Of a stretch of 64,000 nt of DNA, positions 9,197-17,488 are shown piece after piece. The notes under the pieces were generated by a model. It was not told the DNA's origin, did not search any database, and worked only from the letters and a program-made list of their open reading frames with translations. The stretch's first letter is position 1; each line of letters starts with the position of its first letter. Source of the stretch: Burkholderiales bacterium (GTDB lineage: Bacteria; Pseudomonadota; Gammaproteobacteria; Burkholderiales; UBA6910); contig BPKG01000002.1 of NCBI GenBank assembly GCA_026005015.1, positions 62,001 through 126,000 of the forward strand, in the 5' to 3' direction. The position numbers were made by a program, and so were the translations under genes.

Positions 9197-10192
9197 ATGG
9201 ACTCGGTGGATCTGGAGGTCCTGCGCACGGCGGTGCGCTGGCTCGCCGAAGGGCGGCGGGTGGCCCTCGCCACGGTGGTGCGCACCTGGGGATCGAGCCC
9301 CCGTCCCGTGGGGGCCCTTGCGGCTTTCGGCGAGCACGGGCGCGTCGCCGGCTCGGTCTCTGGCGGTTGCGTGGAGGACGACTTGCTTTCCCGTTTCGTC
9401 GGGGGCTTTCCCCTGCGCCCGGAAGTCGCCCGCTATGGCGTCACGCGGGACGAGGCGGCCCGCTTCGGGCTTCCTTGCGGCGGGACCCTGGAGCTCGCGA
9501 TCGAGCCCCTCGCCTCGGCCCGAAGCCTCGCCCCGGTGCTGGAGGCGGTGGAGATCCGCCGCTCCGTCGCCCGCCGGCTGGATCTCGCGACGGGGAAGGC
9601 CACGATCGTGCCCGCAGCCGGGGACGGCCCGGTCATCTTCGACGGGCGCGAGCTGACCCGGGTCTTCGGGCCCCGCTGGCGGATGCTGCTGATCGGCGCG
9701 GGGCAGCTATCCCGCTATCTCGCCGAGTTCGCCCTGGCGCTGGACTACCAGGTGCTGGTGTGCGACCCGCGGGAAGAGTACGCTCAGGAATGGAAGGTTG
9801 CGGGGGCGGAGCTTCTGCCCGGGATGCCCGACGAGGCGGTGCAGGCGCTTGTTCCCGACGAGCGCACGGCGATCGTGGCTCTGACCCACGACCCGAAGCT
9901 GGACGACATGGCCCTCATGGCGGCGCTCAAGTCCAGGGCGTTCTACGTGGGGGCGCTGGGGAGCCGGGCCAACAACGCCCGGCGCCGGGAGCGGCTCAAA
10001 ATGCTGGACCTGACGGGAGACGAAGTGACCCGGCTCCGCGGGCCGGTGGGACTTCCCCTGGGCGGTCGCACGCCGCCGGAGATCGCGGTGGCCATCCTGG
10101 CGGAGCTCACCGCGCTGCGCCACGGCGTCCGGCTCGTGGGTCAAGAGACGCTCGAGGCGGTTTTTTCCCGGGACGCTGCCGTCTGTGATTAA
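9197..10192 (+). CDS. XdhC family molybdenum cofactor maturation protein
   Basis: A 331-residue cytosolic chaperone. XdhC-type proteins bind and sulfurate the molybdenum cofactor and insert it into xanthine-oxidase-family enzymes. The N-terminal XdhC/CoxI domain holds TWGSSPRPVGA and SGGCVEDD; the C-terminal Rossmann-like domain holds LIGAGQLSRYLAEFA and ALGSRANNARRRERL. It starts 1 bp after the stop of the Mo subunit gene and its stop overlaps the next gene, so its client is almost certainly the upstream enzyme. Confidence 0.92.
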   Translation: MDSVDLEVLRTAVRWLAEGRRVALATVVRTWGSSPRPVGALAAFGEHGRVAGSVSGGCVEDDLLSRFVGGFPLRPEVARYGVTRDEAARFGLPCGGTLELAIEPLASARSLAPVLEAVEIRRSVARRLDLATGKATIVPAAGDGPVIFDGRELTRVFGPRWRMLLIGAGQLSRYLAEFALALDYQVLVCDPREEYAQEWKVAGAELLPGMPDEAVQALVPDERTAIVALTHDPKLDDMALMAALKSRAFYVGALGSRANNARRRERLKMLDLTGDEVTRLRGPVGLPLGGRTPPEIAVAILAELTALRHGVRLVGQETLEAVFSRDAAVCD

Positions 10193-10751
10193 CGGCGTGC
10201 TCCTGGCGGCGGGCCGCGGATCCCGCTACGGCGCCGACAAGCTTCTCGAGCCGCTGGCAGACGGGGTGCCCATGGCGGTGGCGGCCCTGAGGAGCCTCCT
10301 GCCTGTGGTGCACCGGGCGTTCGCCGTGGTGCGTCCGGGCTGCGGCCGGCTCGCCCACCTTCTGATGGAGGAGGGGGCGCTGGTGTCCATCTTCCCCGGA
10401 GCGGATCGGGGCATGGGCGCGAGCCTCGCCTGGGGCGTGGGCGTGCTCCCGGAGCACACCGAGGGCATCCTTGTGGCCCTGGCTGACATGCCCTTCATTC
10501 TTCCCGATTCCTACCGGCAGGTGGCGGAGGCACTGCGCGGTGGGGCGCTCATCGCCGCGCCCTCGTATCATGGAGAGCGGGGTCACCCGGTGGCCTTTTC
10601 CATCCGGCTGCGCACCGAACTGGAAGCCCTGAGCGGCGACGAAGGCGCCCGCAGCCTGATCGCCCGGCACCAGGAGGCCCTGGTGTTGGTGGACGTGGAC
10701 GATCCCGGCGTTCTCTGGGACATCGACCGGCCGGCGGATCTGGAGCGTTAG
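10185..10751 (+). CDS. MocA-like molybdenum cofactor nucleotidyltransferase
   Basis: A 188-residue GT-A-fold nucleotidyltransferase. The N-terminal LLAAGRGSRYGADKLL loop binds the nucleotide; DMPF carries the metal-binding aspartate; HGERGHPV is typical of the MobA/MocA family. MocA makes the cytosine dinucleotide form of Moco used by this class of enzyme in proteobacteria, so CTP is the likely donor; that is inference. The GTG start overlaps the xdhC stop by 8 bases. Last gene of the operon starting at 6552. Confidence 0.87.
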   Translation: MINGVLLAAGRGSRYGADKLLEPLADGVPMAVAALRSLLPVVHRAFAVVRPGCGRLAHLLMEEGALVSIFPGADRGMGASLAWGVGVLPEHTEGILVALADMPFILPDSYRQVAEALRGGALIAAPSYHGERGHPVAFSIRLRTELEALSGDEGARSLIARHQEALVLVDVDDPGVLWDIDRPADLER

Positions 10752-10855
10752 CCATACTGGACGCCGGGCGGCCGAAGAAAACCCCCGGAAATATAAACCG
10801 GAGCCCGGTTCCGCGGTCTTATTTCCAGGCTGGGGAAGCCGGCGCGAGATTTCGC

Positions 10856-10861
10856 TATACT
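10856..10861 (+). promoter_or_regulatory. Possible -10 box for the Gre-factor gene
   Basis: TATACT lies 55 bases before the start codon at 10917 in a locally AT-rich stretch of the 165-bp gap after the MocA gene. No convincing -35 box is present 16-18 bases upstream, so this is a weak call. Confidence 0.3.
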
Positions 10862-10916
10862 GAAAAAATAGGCTTGTGGGTGAGCGGGCTTGATTCCCGG
10901 GGATCAAGGAGGGTCG

Positions 10917-11420
10917 ATGAGCCAGGCGTTTCTGAAGGAACAGGACGACAGCGTTCTGGCCAACCAGTTGCCGGACCGGCCGCAGAGCGAGCATCCCAAC
11001 TACGTGACCCGGGAGGGGCTCGAGCGGCTACACGCCATGGTTCGCGACCTCCAGGAGCGCCGCGCCAGCCTGGAGGGGCAGGTGGACGATCCCCACAGGC
11101 AGCAGGAGCTCGCCCAGGTAGAACGGGACCTGCGCTACTACCAAGGGCGCATCGAAAAAGCGGTGGTGGTCGACCTGTCCAAGCAGCCGGCGGACGAGGT
11201 CCACTTCGGGGCCATCGTCGAGGTGGAAGACGAAAACGGGGAGCGCCACACCTTCACCATCGTGGGTGAGGACGAGGCCGACGTCACCAAGAACCGGGTG
11301 AGCTGGGTCTCGCCCCTGGCACGGGCCATGCTAGGCGCCAAAGTAGGGGACACGGTGACCTGGCAACGACCTGCGGGCAATCTCGAGCTGGAAATCGTGA
11401 ATATTCGTTATCCGGAGTGA
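10917..11420 (+). CDS. GreA/GreB family transcription elongation factor
   Basis: A 167-residue Gre-type protein that would act in the RNA polymerase secondary channel to rescue backtracked complexes. The N-terminal half (about residues 25-85) is a charged antiparallel coiled coil starting YVTREGLERLHAM. The C-terminal FKBP-like domain contains FGAIVEVEDENGE, VSWVSPLARAMLG and the end motif LEIVNIRYPE. AAGGAGGGTCG precedes the chosen ATG; the longer in-frame ATG at 10890 is less well placed. Closer to GreB than GreA from the C-terminal end, but I leave the symbol open. Confidence 0.85.
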   Translation: MSQAFLKEQDDSVLANQLPDRPQSEHPNYVTREGLERLHAMVRDLQERRASLEGQVDDPHRQQELAQVERDLRYYQGRIEKAVVVDLSKQPADEVHFGAIVEVEDENGERHTFTIVGEDEADVTKNRVSWVSPLARAMLGAKVGDTVTWQRPAGNLELEIVNIRYPE

Positions 11421-11610
11421 GTCCTCGCCGCTTCGGCCCGCCAGGAGCGGGGGAGCGCTCCCCGGGGATTTCCAGCGGCTGCAGGAAACGGTTTCGCCCG
11501 CCGGCCGCCGCCGAGCCTTCGGTTAACGGTTGACGAGCCGTTTGCCGTCGGCAGGCCCGGCCCACGCCGGCGGGAGATGGGAGCGTCAACCACGACAAGG
11601 GGAGGAGTTC

Positions 11611-12111
11611 ATGGCGGGCAGCTTTACGCCGGGTACCGTTTTTGCCAAGACCGACAAGGGCCGCGCTGAAGTGGCGACGCGCCAGGCGGGTCTCGATGCC
11701 AAGACCCGCATGCTGCTCATCATGCTGGACGGGCAGACCCCGCTCGGGCAACTGGCGCAGAAGCTGGCCCACCTGGGAGATCTGGGTCCCTACCTGGAAA
11801 AGCTCCTCGCCCTGGAGCTGATCGCGCCGGCGAACGGCGCGGGCCAGCAGGCAGCGAAGCCGGCCGCGGCCCTGGAGCCGGGGAAGGCACCGCCGGAAGG
11901 CCCCCTGGAGGCGGCGCGCCGGGAGGCTTTGCACCGGCTCCATGAGCTTCTGGGACCCGACGCCGATCTGTTCGCCCCGGGCCTGGAGGCGGCGGGTTCC
12001 GCCGCCGGGCTGCTGGCTGAGGTGCAGCGGGTCGCCGACGTGGTGGGTCGCGTGGCGGGCAAAGGGAAAGCCGAGGATTACGTGAACCAGGTGCGCCGGC
12101 ACCTCGGATGA
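11611..12111 (+). CDS. Conserved hypothetical protein
   Basis: A 166-residue soluble protein with a good GGGGAGGAG ribosome site. The N-terminal ~65 residues (FAKTDKGRAEV, then KTRMLLIMLDGQT and GPYLEKLLALELI) look like a small winged-helix-like domain seen at the start of uncharacterised betaproteobacterial proteins. The C-terminal half after an Ala/Pro-rich linker (about residues 70-95) is helical. No catalytic motif, signal peptide or membrane segment. Function unknown. Confidence 0.72.
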   Translation: MAGSFTPGTVFAKTDKGRAEVATRQAGLDAKTRMLLIMLDGQTPLGQLAQKLAHLGDLGPYLEKLLALELIAPANGAGQQAAKPAAALEPGKAPPEGPLEAARREALHRLHELLGPDADLFAPGLEAAGSAAGLLAEVQRVADVVGRVAGKGKAEDYVNQVRRHLG

Positions 12112-12130
12112 GAACGCCGGCGCGCGCCCC

Positions 12131-12607
12131 TCAAGGCCGCAACTGGCTGAACACGTAGTCCTTTTCCTTTTGCGAGGTGTGGCAGGCGTAACACGCCGCT
12201 TCGGCGTTTCCCCCCACCGCGCGCTCCGCTTTCGAATCCCCCTTGAAGCCCTCGAAGCCCCACCCGCCCGTCTTGGCGAACTTCTTCGAATCCTTGTGCA
12301 TCACCCCCACCACTTTGCGCGGGCCTTCGGTGACGGCGTTGTCGGCGTTCCTGGCTTCCAGAAGATCGAAGACGATCACCGCGCCATCGGGGAACCGGCC
12401 CTTCTGGTAGCCCTGGAGCGCCTTTTTGTTGGCGTAGATGTGATGGATCCCGCCGAAGGCCTCGTAGAGCGGATGACCGGGGTTGATCACCATGCTTTTG
12501 ACATGGCGCCAGTCCCGGTAGCCCTCGGGGTAGGGGACCTGGACCTTCTCCTGGGCGAGGGCGCTCGGGGCGAGAAAACAGAAGGAAAGAAACACGGCTG
12601 CGCGCAT
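12131..12607 (-). CDS. Cytochrome P460 family protein
   Basis: A 158-residue periplasmic c-type haem protein. It has an N-terminal signal peptide (MRAAVFLSFCFLAPSALAQ) and a single CYACH haem motif near the C-terminus, after the FxGxxH-like region and the DAVIVFD-type core of the family. P460 cytochromes oxidise hydroxylamine or NO; related cytochrome c' beta proteins bind NO. Retention of catalysis would need the haem cross-link lysine, which I cannot verify. GGAGGCAATC precedes the ATG. Divergent from an HxlR-type regulator, which may control it. Confidence 0.88.
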   Translation of the reverse strand: MRAAVFLSFCFLAPSALAQEKVQVPYPEGYRDWRHVKSMVINPGHPLYEAFGGIHHIYANKKALQGYQKGRFPDGAVIVFDLLEARNADNAVTEGPRKVVGVMHKDSKKFAKTGGWGFEGFKGDSKAERAVGGNAEAACYACHTSQKEKDYVFSQLRP

Positions 12608-12731
12608 GATTGCCTCCATTCGGACTCGCGTGATGAAATCCGCGAAGGCTGCCAATGTAGCAGCCGGGCAGCCGCCGGGAAAGCGGGCACAAAACGGTAA
12701 GCTCCTCACTTTTCGGTGTATTTTTCTGACG

Positions 12732-13061
12732 ATGAAGGGGAAAAAGAACGCCGCGATTTCCCGGCCGCGCGTGGCCGCGATGGTGGAGGAGGTGATCGGC
12801 TGCAAATGGTCCCTCACGGTCCTCTCCCTCGTGCGCCAGGGGGTGCGGCGCCCCGGGGCCCTGGAGCACGCCGTGCCGGGCCTCTCTGCCAAGGTGCTCA
12901 ACGAGCGGCTGAAGAAGCTCACCCGCTACGGGGTGCTGCAGAGAACCAGCTACCCGGAGATCCCGCCGCGGGTGGAGTATTCGTTGACCCCCTTCGGCGA
13001 GCGCTTTGCCGGCATCCTGGACCAGATCCGCCGGCTGGAAGACGAACTGGACGGGGAGTGA
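12732..13061 (+). CDS. HxlR family transcriptional regulator
   Basis: A 110-residue winged-helix regulator. Typical HxlR features: IGCKWSLTVLSLVRQG at the start, the recognition region LSAKVLNERLKKL and the wing VEYSLTPFGERF. The start is assigned to the ATG before KGKKN; a longer in-frame reading from 12606 would run across the divergent promoter region and overlap the cytochrome start. The family's cysteine near the N-terminus is present in IGCKW; in HxlR proteins such a cysteine can sense electrophiles or oxidants. Probable regulator of the divergent cytochrome P460 gene. Confidence 0.82.
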   Translation: MKGKKNAAISRPRVAAMVEEVIGCKWSLTVLSLVRQGVRRPGALEHAVPGLSAKVLNERLKKLTRYGVLQRTSYPEIPPRVEYSLTPFGERFAGILDQIRRLEDELDGE

Positions 13062-13073
13062 GCCCGCGCCCGT

Positions 13074-14225
13074 TCAGGGTCCTTCCTTGCCGTCGTTGGG
13101 ACTGGCCGCCCGAGCAGGGGGAGGGCGGCGGCCCGGCGGCTCGGCCTCGGGCGCCCGAAGGCCGGCGTCGAAGGCGATCACGTCCTTGCGGACCATCTCG
13201 AACACGATCACGAACACCGCCAGCACCAGGGGGCCCACCACCAGGCCGAAAAAGCCGAAGGCGGCGAGCCCCCCCAGAGCGCCCAGGGTCATAAGGGAGA
13301 AGGGCAGCCCGGTGCGGCCGCTGATCAAGAGCGGGCGCAGGAAGTTGTCCGCCGAGCCCACCACCAGGGCACACCAGCCGGCCAGGATCAGGCCGTCCAC
13401 CACCTGCCCGGTGAGGAGCAGGTAGGCGACCGCCGGCACCCAGACCAGCATGGTGCCCACCACCGGGACCAGGGCGGCGATGGCGGTCAGGGTGCCCAGC
13501 AGCACCGGCGATCCGAGTCCCACCAGCCAGTAGGCGAGGCCCGCCAACAGCCCCTGGAGGGAGGCGGTCACCAGGATGCCGATCACCACGGCCGAGACCA
13601 CGTTCTCCACGGTGTCGTGGATCACCCGCTTGCGCTCCTCGCCGATGGGCAGCGCCGACCAGAAGCCCTGGGTGAGCTTGGCCCCGTCCCGGTAGAGGAA
13701 GAAGAGGGCGATCAACACCAGGAGCAACTGGAGCACGAAGAGTGCCACCTGCTTGGCGGCGCCGGTCAAGGAGTCGAATAGCAGCCGCAGCAGGCGCTGA
13801 CCGCTCTGCACCGCCGCTTCCTTGATGTTGATGTCGTACAGGGTTACCAGCTCGTTCGCCTTGGCCACCAGGGGCGCCACCCAGGGGTGATGGAGCACCT
13901 CGTCGATGGCGAGCTTGCGCTCCTCCGCGCTCCAGCGGCCGATGTATTCCTGGGCGTGCCCGATTTCTTGGGCCAGGGTGAGGCCGATGAACACGCCGGG
14001 CACCACCAGGACCAAGAACACCATGAGGGTCGTGAGGGCGGAGACCCAGGTCTCGCCCAGGGGCAGGCGCCTCCGTAGCCCGTCGTACACGGGATAGGTG
14101 GCGATGGCGATCACCGCCGCCCAGCCGAGGGCCGGCAGGAACGGGCGCAGGACCAGGTAGAGGGCATACAGGAAGCCGAGCAGGGCCGTGTACGCCAAGA
14201 GGGCGAAAAAGACTCTGCGATCCAT
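13074..14225 (-). CDS. AI-2E family transporter (PerM/YdiK type)
   Basis: A 383-residue polytopic inner-membrane protein. About seven to eight hydrophobic segments, the first pair at residues 5-45, a long soluble region at about 75-150, then clustered segments to about residue 345. The family includes the AI-2 exporter TqsA and Na+/H+-antiporter-like members, so the cargo is not defined. The C-terminal tail is Pro/Arg/Glu-rich and cytoplasmic. Convergent with the HxlR gene. Confidence 0.86.
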   Translation of the reverse strand: MDRRVFFALLAYTALLGFLYALYLVLRPFLPALGWAAVIAIATYPVYDGLRRRLPLGETWVSALTTLMVFLVLVVPGVFIGLTLAQEIGHAQEYIGRWSAEERKLAIDEVLHHPWVAPLVAKANELVTLYDINIKEAAVQSGQRLLRLLFDSLTGAAKQVALFVLQLLLVLIALFFLYRDGAKLTQGFWSALPIGEERKRVIHDTVENVVSAVVIGILVTASLQGLLAGLAYWLVGLGSPVLLGTLTAIAALVPVVGTMLVWVPAVAYLLLTGQVVDGLILAGWCALVVGSADNFLRPLLISGRTGLPFSLMTLGALGGLAAFGFFGLVVGPLVLAVFVIVFEMVRKDVIAFDAGLRAPEAEPPGRRPPPARAASPNDGKEGP

Positions 14226-14340
14226 GGCGGCCGCTCATGGTACACGCAAACGCCGCCGCTGTGGCCGCGGCGGATCGCCGGCGGCTCCCCCCGGATCGCC
14301 GGGGCCGCCGCGCCCGCGCCCCGCGGGGGAAGGGTGCGAT

Positions 14341-15117
14341 TCAGTCGGTCTCCACCAGGTCTTTGTAGGCATGCCAGGTGGCGTGACCCACCAGGGGCAT
14401 GGTGACGATGAGCCCGATGAACAGGGTGAGGAGCCCGACGCCCACCAGGGCGACGATGAGGGCGGCCCACAGAGCCATCGCCGGGACGTTGCGCGCGCAT
14501 ACGCGCGCGCTGGTCACCACCGCGGTGGCGGTGTCCACCTTCCGGTCTAGCATGAGAGGGATCGAGACCGCGCTGATGGCGAACACCCCCACGGCGAGCA
14601 AAGCCCCGAACAGCAGATAGGCCGCCACGAACCCCAGGTACTCCACCGAGAACAGGCGGTTCGCCAGGGCCTCCAGCGAAGGCAGGTCGCCGCCGTGGAA
14701 AAAGAGCGCGAACAGGACGGCCGACAGGCGCTCCCAGGAGATGAGGATGAAGGCGAGCAGGAACCCGAACAGGCCGATAGACTGGGGGTTTTCCCGCCAG
14801 GCGAGGGCCGAGTCGACGAAGCTCGCCCGCTCTCCCCGCTCCAGGCGCCGGCTGATCTGGTAGAGCCCGATGGCCAGGAACGGGCCCACCAGGAAGAAGC
14901 CCGAGACCATGGCGGTGAAAAGATAGGGTCGGTACCAGGCGAACATGAAGATGACATAGCCGAAGAGGGCGAAGAAAATCCCATAGGCCAGGCTCGAGAG
15001 GGAGGCGGCCTGCAGGTCCCGCCATCCGGCGGCGAGCCAGCGCAACGGGCGCTGGGACTCGACGCTGCGGACGCGGACGGCGTCGAAGCCGGAAGCTTGA
15101 CCGCTGATGTGCTCCAT
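14341..15117 (-). CDS. DUF2189 family membrane protein
   Basis: A 258-residue integral membrane protein with about six hydrophobic segments. The N-terminal PLRWLAAGWRDLQ and the end motif MPLVGHATWHAYKDLVE are characteristic of the DUF2189 family, often near respiratory genes but without defined function. The start is the ATG after GGAGAAGGCA; an in-frame extension to 15228 has no hydrophobic content and is not favoured. It precedes the AI-2E gene on the same strand with a 115-bp gap. Confidence 0.84.
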   Translation of the reverse strand: MEHISGQASGFDAVRVRSVESQRPLRWLAAGWRDLQAASLSSLAYGIFFALFGYVIFMFAWYRPYLFTAMVSGFFLVGPFLAIGLYQISRRLERGERASFVDSALAWRENPQSIGLFGFLLAFILISWERLSAVLFALFFHGGDLPSLEALANRLFSVEYLGFVAAYLLFGALLAVGVFAISAVSIPLMLDRKVDTATAVVTSARVCARNVPAMALWAALIVALVGVGLLTLFIGLIVTMPLVGHATWHAYKDLVETD

Positions 15118-15339
15118 TGCCTTCTCCTTTTTTGTCGACGCTGACGCGGGATGAGCGGAATCTTCTCCCCGCTCGCCGGGCGCCGCACCGGCCTTACGGC
15201 CGTCTGCGCCCTCGACGGCGGACCACATTCCCTATTTAGCCTATGGCGGGCCGTTTGTTAAGGGCCGGCGGGCACCGCCGAACGCCCGGCTCCCTGTAGG
15301 CTCTAAGTTTTTGAGATTGAGATTCCTTGGGCGAGGAAA

Positions 15340-17439
15340 ATGAAGTCTCTCGATCCTCAGGCGTGGCATCTGATCGGTTATGCCTCGGGGCTTGGCGCCC
15401 GGGACGCGGGCTGCGCCGAAGGCCCCGCGGCGCTCGCGGCGTTGATGGGCGAAGACCACGCCCAAGCCCGCTGGCGGGCCATCTTGTTCCCCGAACCTAG
15501 GCCCCGGGACGCGACGCGGGAAGTCGCCCGTCTGGGGGCGCGCCTTGCCGAGGAAGTGGCCGCTTCCCTGGCGGAGGGCGTCTTTCCCATCGTGGTGGGG
15601 GGAGACCATACCTGCGCCCTGGGCACGTGGAGCGGCGCCTGGCGGGCGCTCTCCGGTGAAGGACCCCTGGGCCTCCTCTGGATCGACGCCCATTTGGACG
15701 CCCATACGCCCGAGACCTCCCCGAGTGGAGCGCTCCACGGCATGCCCCTCGCCTGCCTGCTGGGCTACGGCGATCCCGCCCTCACGGGATGCGGCGGCCC
15801 CGGCCCCAAGCTGGACCCCGCCCGGGTGTGCCTGGTGGGGGCGCGCAGCTTCGAGCCCGAAGAGGCGGCGCTCCTCCTGCGCCTGGGGGTGCGGGTATTC
15901 GGCATGGCGGAAGTGCGGCGCCGGGGCCTGGACGAGGTGCTGGACGAAGCGGCTTCCATCTGCGCTCGCGGCAGCGCGGGCTTTGGCCTGTCGGTGGACC
16001 TGGACGCCTTCGAGCCCGAAGAGGCCCCCGGCGTGGGCACGCCCGCGCCGGGGGGCTTGAGGGCGGAGGAAGCGGTGGGGGCGCTCTTCCGGATCGCGGA
16101 CGACGCCCGCCTGTTTGTCCTGGAGGTGGCCGAGCTCAACCCGCGCCTGGACCCCCACGGCCGCACGGTGCGACTGGCGCAACGGCTCATCGCCGCCGTG
16201 GTGGAAGGGCGGCAGCGGGCGTCGCGCCCGTGGATCGAGGTGGAAAAGCGCTGGGGCGCCCGCAACTACGATCCGCTGCCGGTGGTGATCACCCGGGGCG
16301 AGGGCGTTTACGTGTGGGACGACCAGGGCCGGCGCTACCTGGACATGCTGGGCGCCTACTCGGCGGTGAGCCACGGCCACGCCCATCCCCGGCTAGTGCG
16401 GGCCCTGGAGCGCCAGGCGCGCCGGCTCGCGGTCACCTCTCGGGCGGTCCACAACGACCGGCTGCCGCGGCTGCTGGAGCGCCTGGGCCAGGTGTTCGGG
16501 TTCGACCGGGCGTTGCCGGTGAACACCGGCCTGGAGGCGGTGGAGGCGGCCCTCAAAGCGGCGCGGCGCTGGGCCTACCGCGTGAAGGGAGTGCCGGCCG
16601 GGTCGGCCGAGATCATCGCAGCCCAGGGCAACTTCCACGGCCGCTCCATCGCCATCATCGGACTCTCGTCGGAGCCGGAGTACCGGGACGGTTTTGGCCC
16701 CTTCCCGCCCGGAGCGGTACTGGTGCCCTACGGGGACGCGAACGCCTTGGAGCGGGCGATCACGCCCCACACCGCGGCCTTCCTGGTAGAGCCGGTGCAG
16801 GGGGAGGGCGGAATCGTGGTGCCGCCCGAAGGCTACCTCGCCCGGTGCGCGGAGATCTGCCGCCGCCATCGGGTGCTGCTCATCTGCGACGAGGTGCAGA
16901 CCGGGCTCGGGCGCACGGGGCGGCTGCTCGCTTGCCAGCACGAAGGGGTGCAGCCCGACGGGGTCGTGCTGGGCAAGGCCCTGGGCGGCGGGCTTGTGCC
17001 GGTGTCCGCTTTCCTCGCCCGGGAGGAAGTCATGGGGGTCTTCACGCCGGGCAGCCACGGCAGCACCTTCGGCGGCAATCCTCTGGCGGCGGCGGTGGCG
17101 CTGGAGGCGCTGGAAGTGATGCTGGAGGAGCATTTTCCCGAGCGGGCGCAAGCGCTGGGCGCGCGGCTCCTGGCAGGGCTGCGGGCCATCGAAAGCCCCT
17201 TGATTCGGGAAGTACGCGGGCGAGGGCTCCTGGTGGGCGTCGAGATCGATCCGGCGCGGGTAGACGCCCGCACCCTGTGCCTGGATCTGCTGGCGCGGGG
17301 CATCCTGACGCTAGATACTCACAAGACCGTGCTGCGCTTCGCCCCGCCCCTGGTGATCGACGCCGAGCGGATCGACTGGGCGGTGGCCCAAGTGCGGGAA
17401 GCGTTCGAACACCAGCGGAACGCGCGCCGGGTGGCCTAG
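15340..17439 (+). CDS. Bifunctional arginase / ornithine aminotransferase fusion
   Basis: A 699-residue single chain with two enzymes. Residues 1 to ~292 are an arginase: GGDHT (His90), the loop with [15 protein letters not shown] (Asp116, His118, Asp120), HGMP (His133), [10 protein letters not shown] (Asp220, Asp222) and ELNP (Glu265) supply the binuclear Mn site and substrate loop. From about residue 297 the chain is a class III aminotransferase of the ornithine type: [10 protein letters not shown] start, [18 protein letters not shown] (Asp517) and the PLP lysine in LGKALGGG (Lys546). Together they would convert arginine to urea plus glutamate semialdehyde without releasing ornithine. The junction is in frame with no start codon or ribosome site. 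The next gene is an aldehyde dehydrogenase. Confidence 0.93.
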   Translation: MKSLDPQAWHLIGYASGLGARDAGCAEGPAALAALMGEDHAQARWRAILFPEPRPRDATREVARLGARLAEEVAASLAEGVFPIVVGGDHTCALGTWSGAWRALSGEGPLGLLWIDAHLDAHTPETSPSGALHGMPLACLLGYGDPALTGCGGPGPKLDPARVCLVGARSFEPEEAALLLRLGVRVFGMAEVRRRGLDEVLDEAASICARGSAGFGLSVDLDAFEPEEAPGVGTPAPGGLRAEEAVGALFRIADDARLFVLEVAELNPRLDPHGRTVRLAQRLIAAVVEGRQRASRPWIEVEKRWGARNYDPLPVVITRGEGVYVWDDQGRRYLDMLGAYSAVSHGHAHPRLVRALERQARRLAVTSRAVHNDRLPRLLERLGQVFGFDRALPVNTGLEAVEAALKAARRWAYRVKGVPAGSAEIIAAQGNFHGRSIAIIGLSSEPEYRDGFGPFPPGAVLVPYGDANALERAITPHTAAFLVEPVQGEGGIVVPPEGYLARCAEICRRHRVLLICDEVQTGLGRTGRLLACQHEGVQPDGVVLGKALGGGLVPVSAFLAREEVMGVFTPGSHGSTFGGNPLAAAVALEALEVMLEEHFPERAQALGARLLAGLRAIESPLIREVRGRGLLVGVEIDPARVDARTLCLDLLARGILTLDTHKTVLRFAPPLVIDAERIDWAVAQVREAFEHQRNARRVA

Positions 17440-17488
17440 CCGGGAGGCCGGCGAGAAGGCAGTCAAAAACGCCCGAGAGGGATCGATC

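Noticed and set aside
11450-11463. 14-bp perfect palindrome after the Gre gene
   Set aside because: No loop and no T-run, so not a terminator; could be an operator but nothing supports it.
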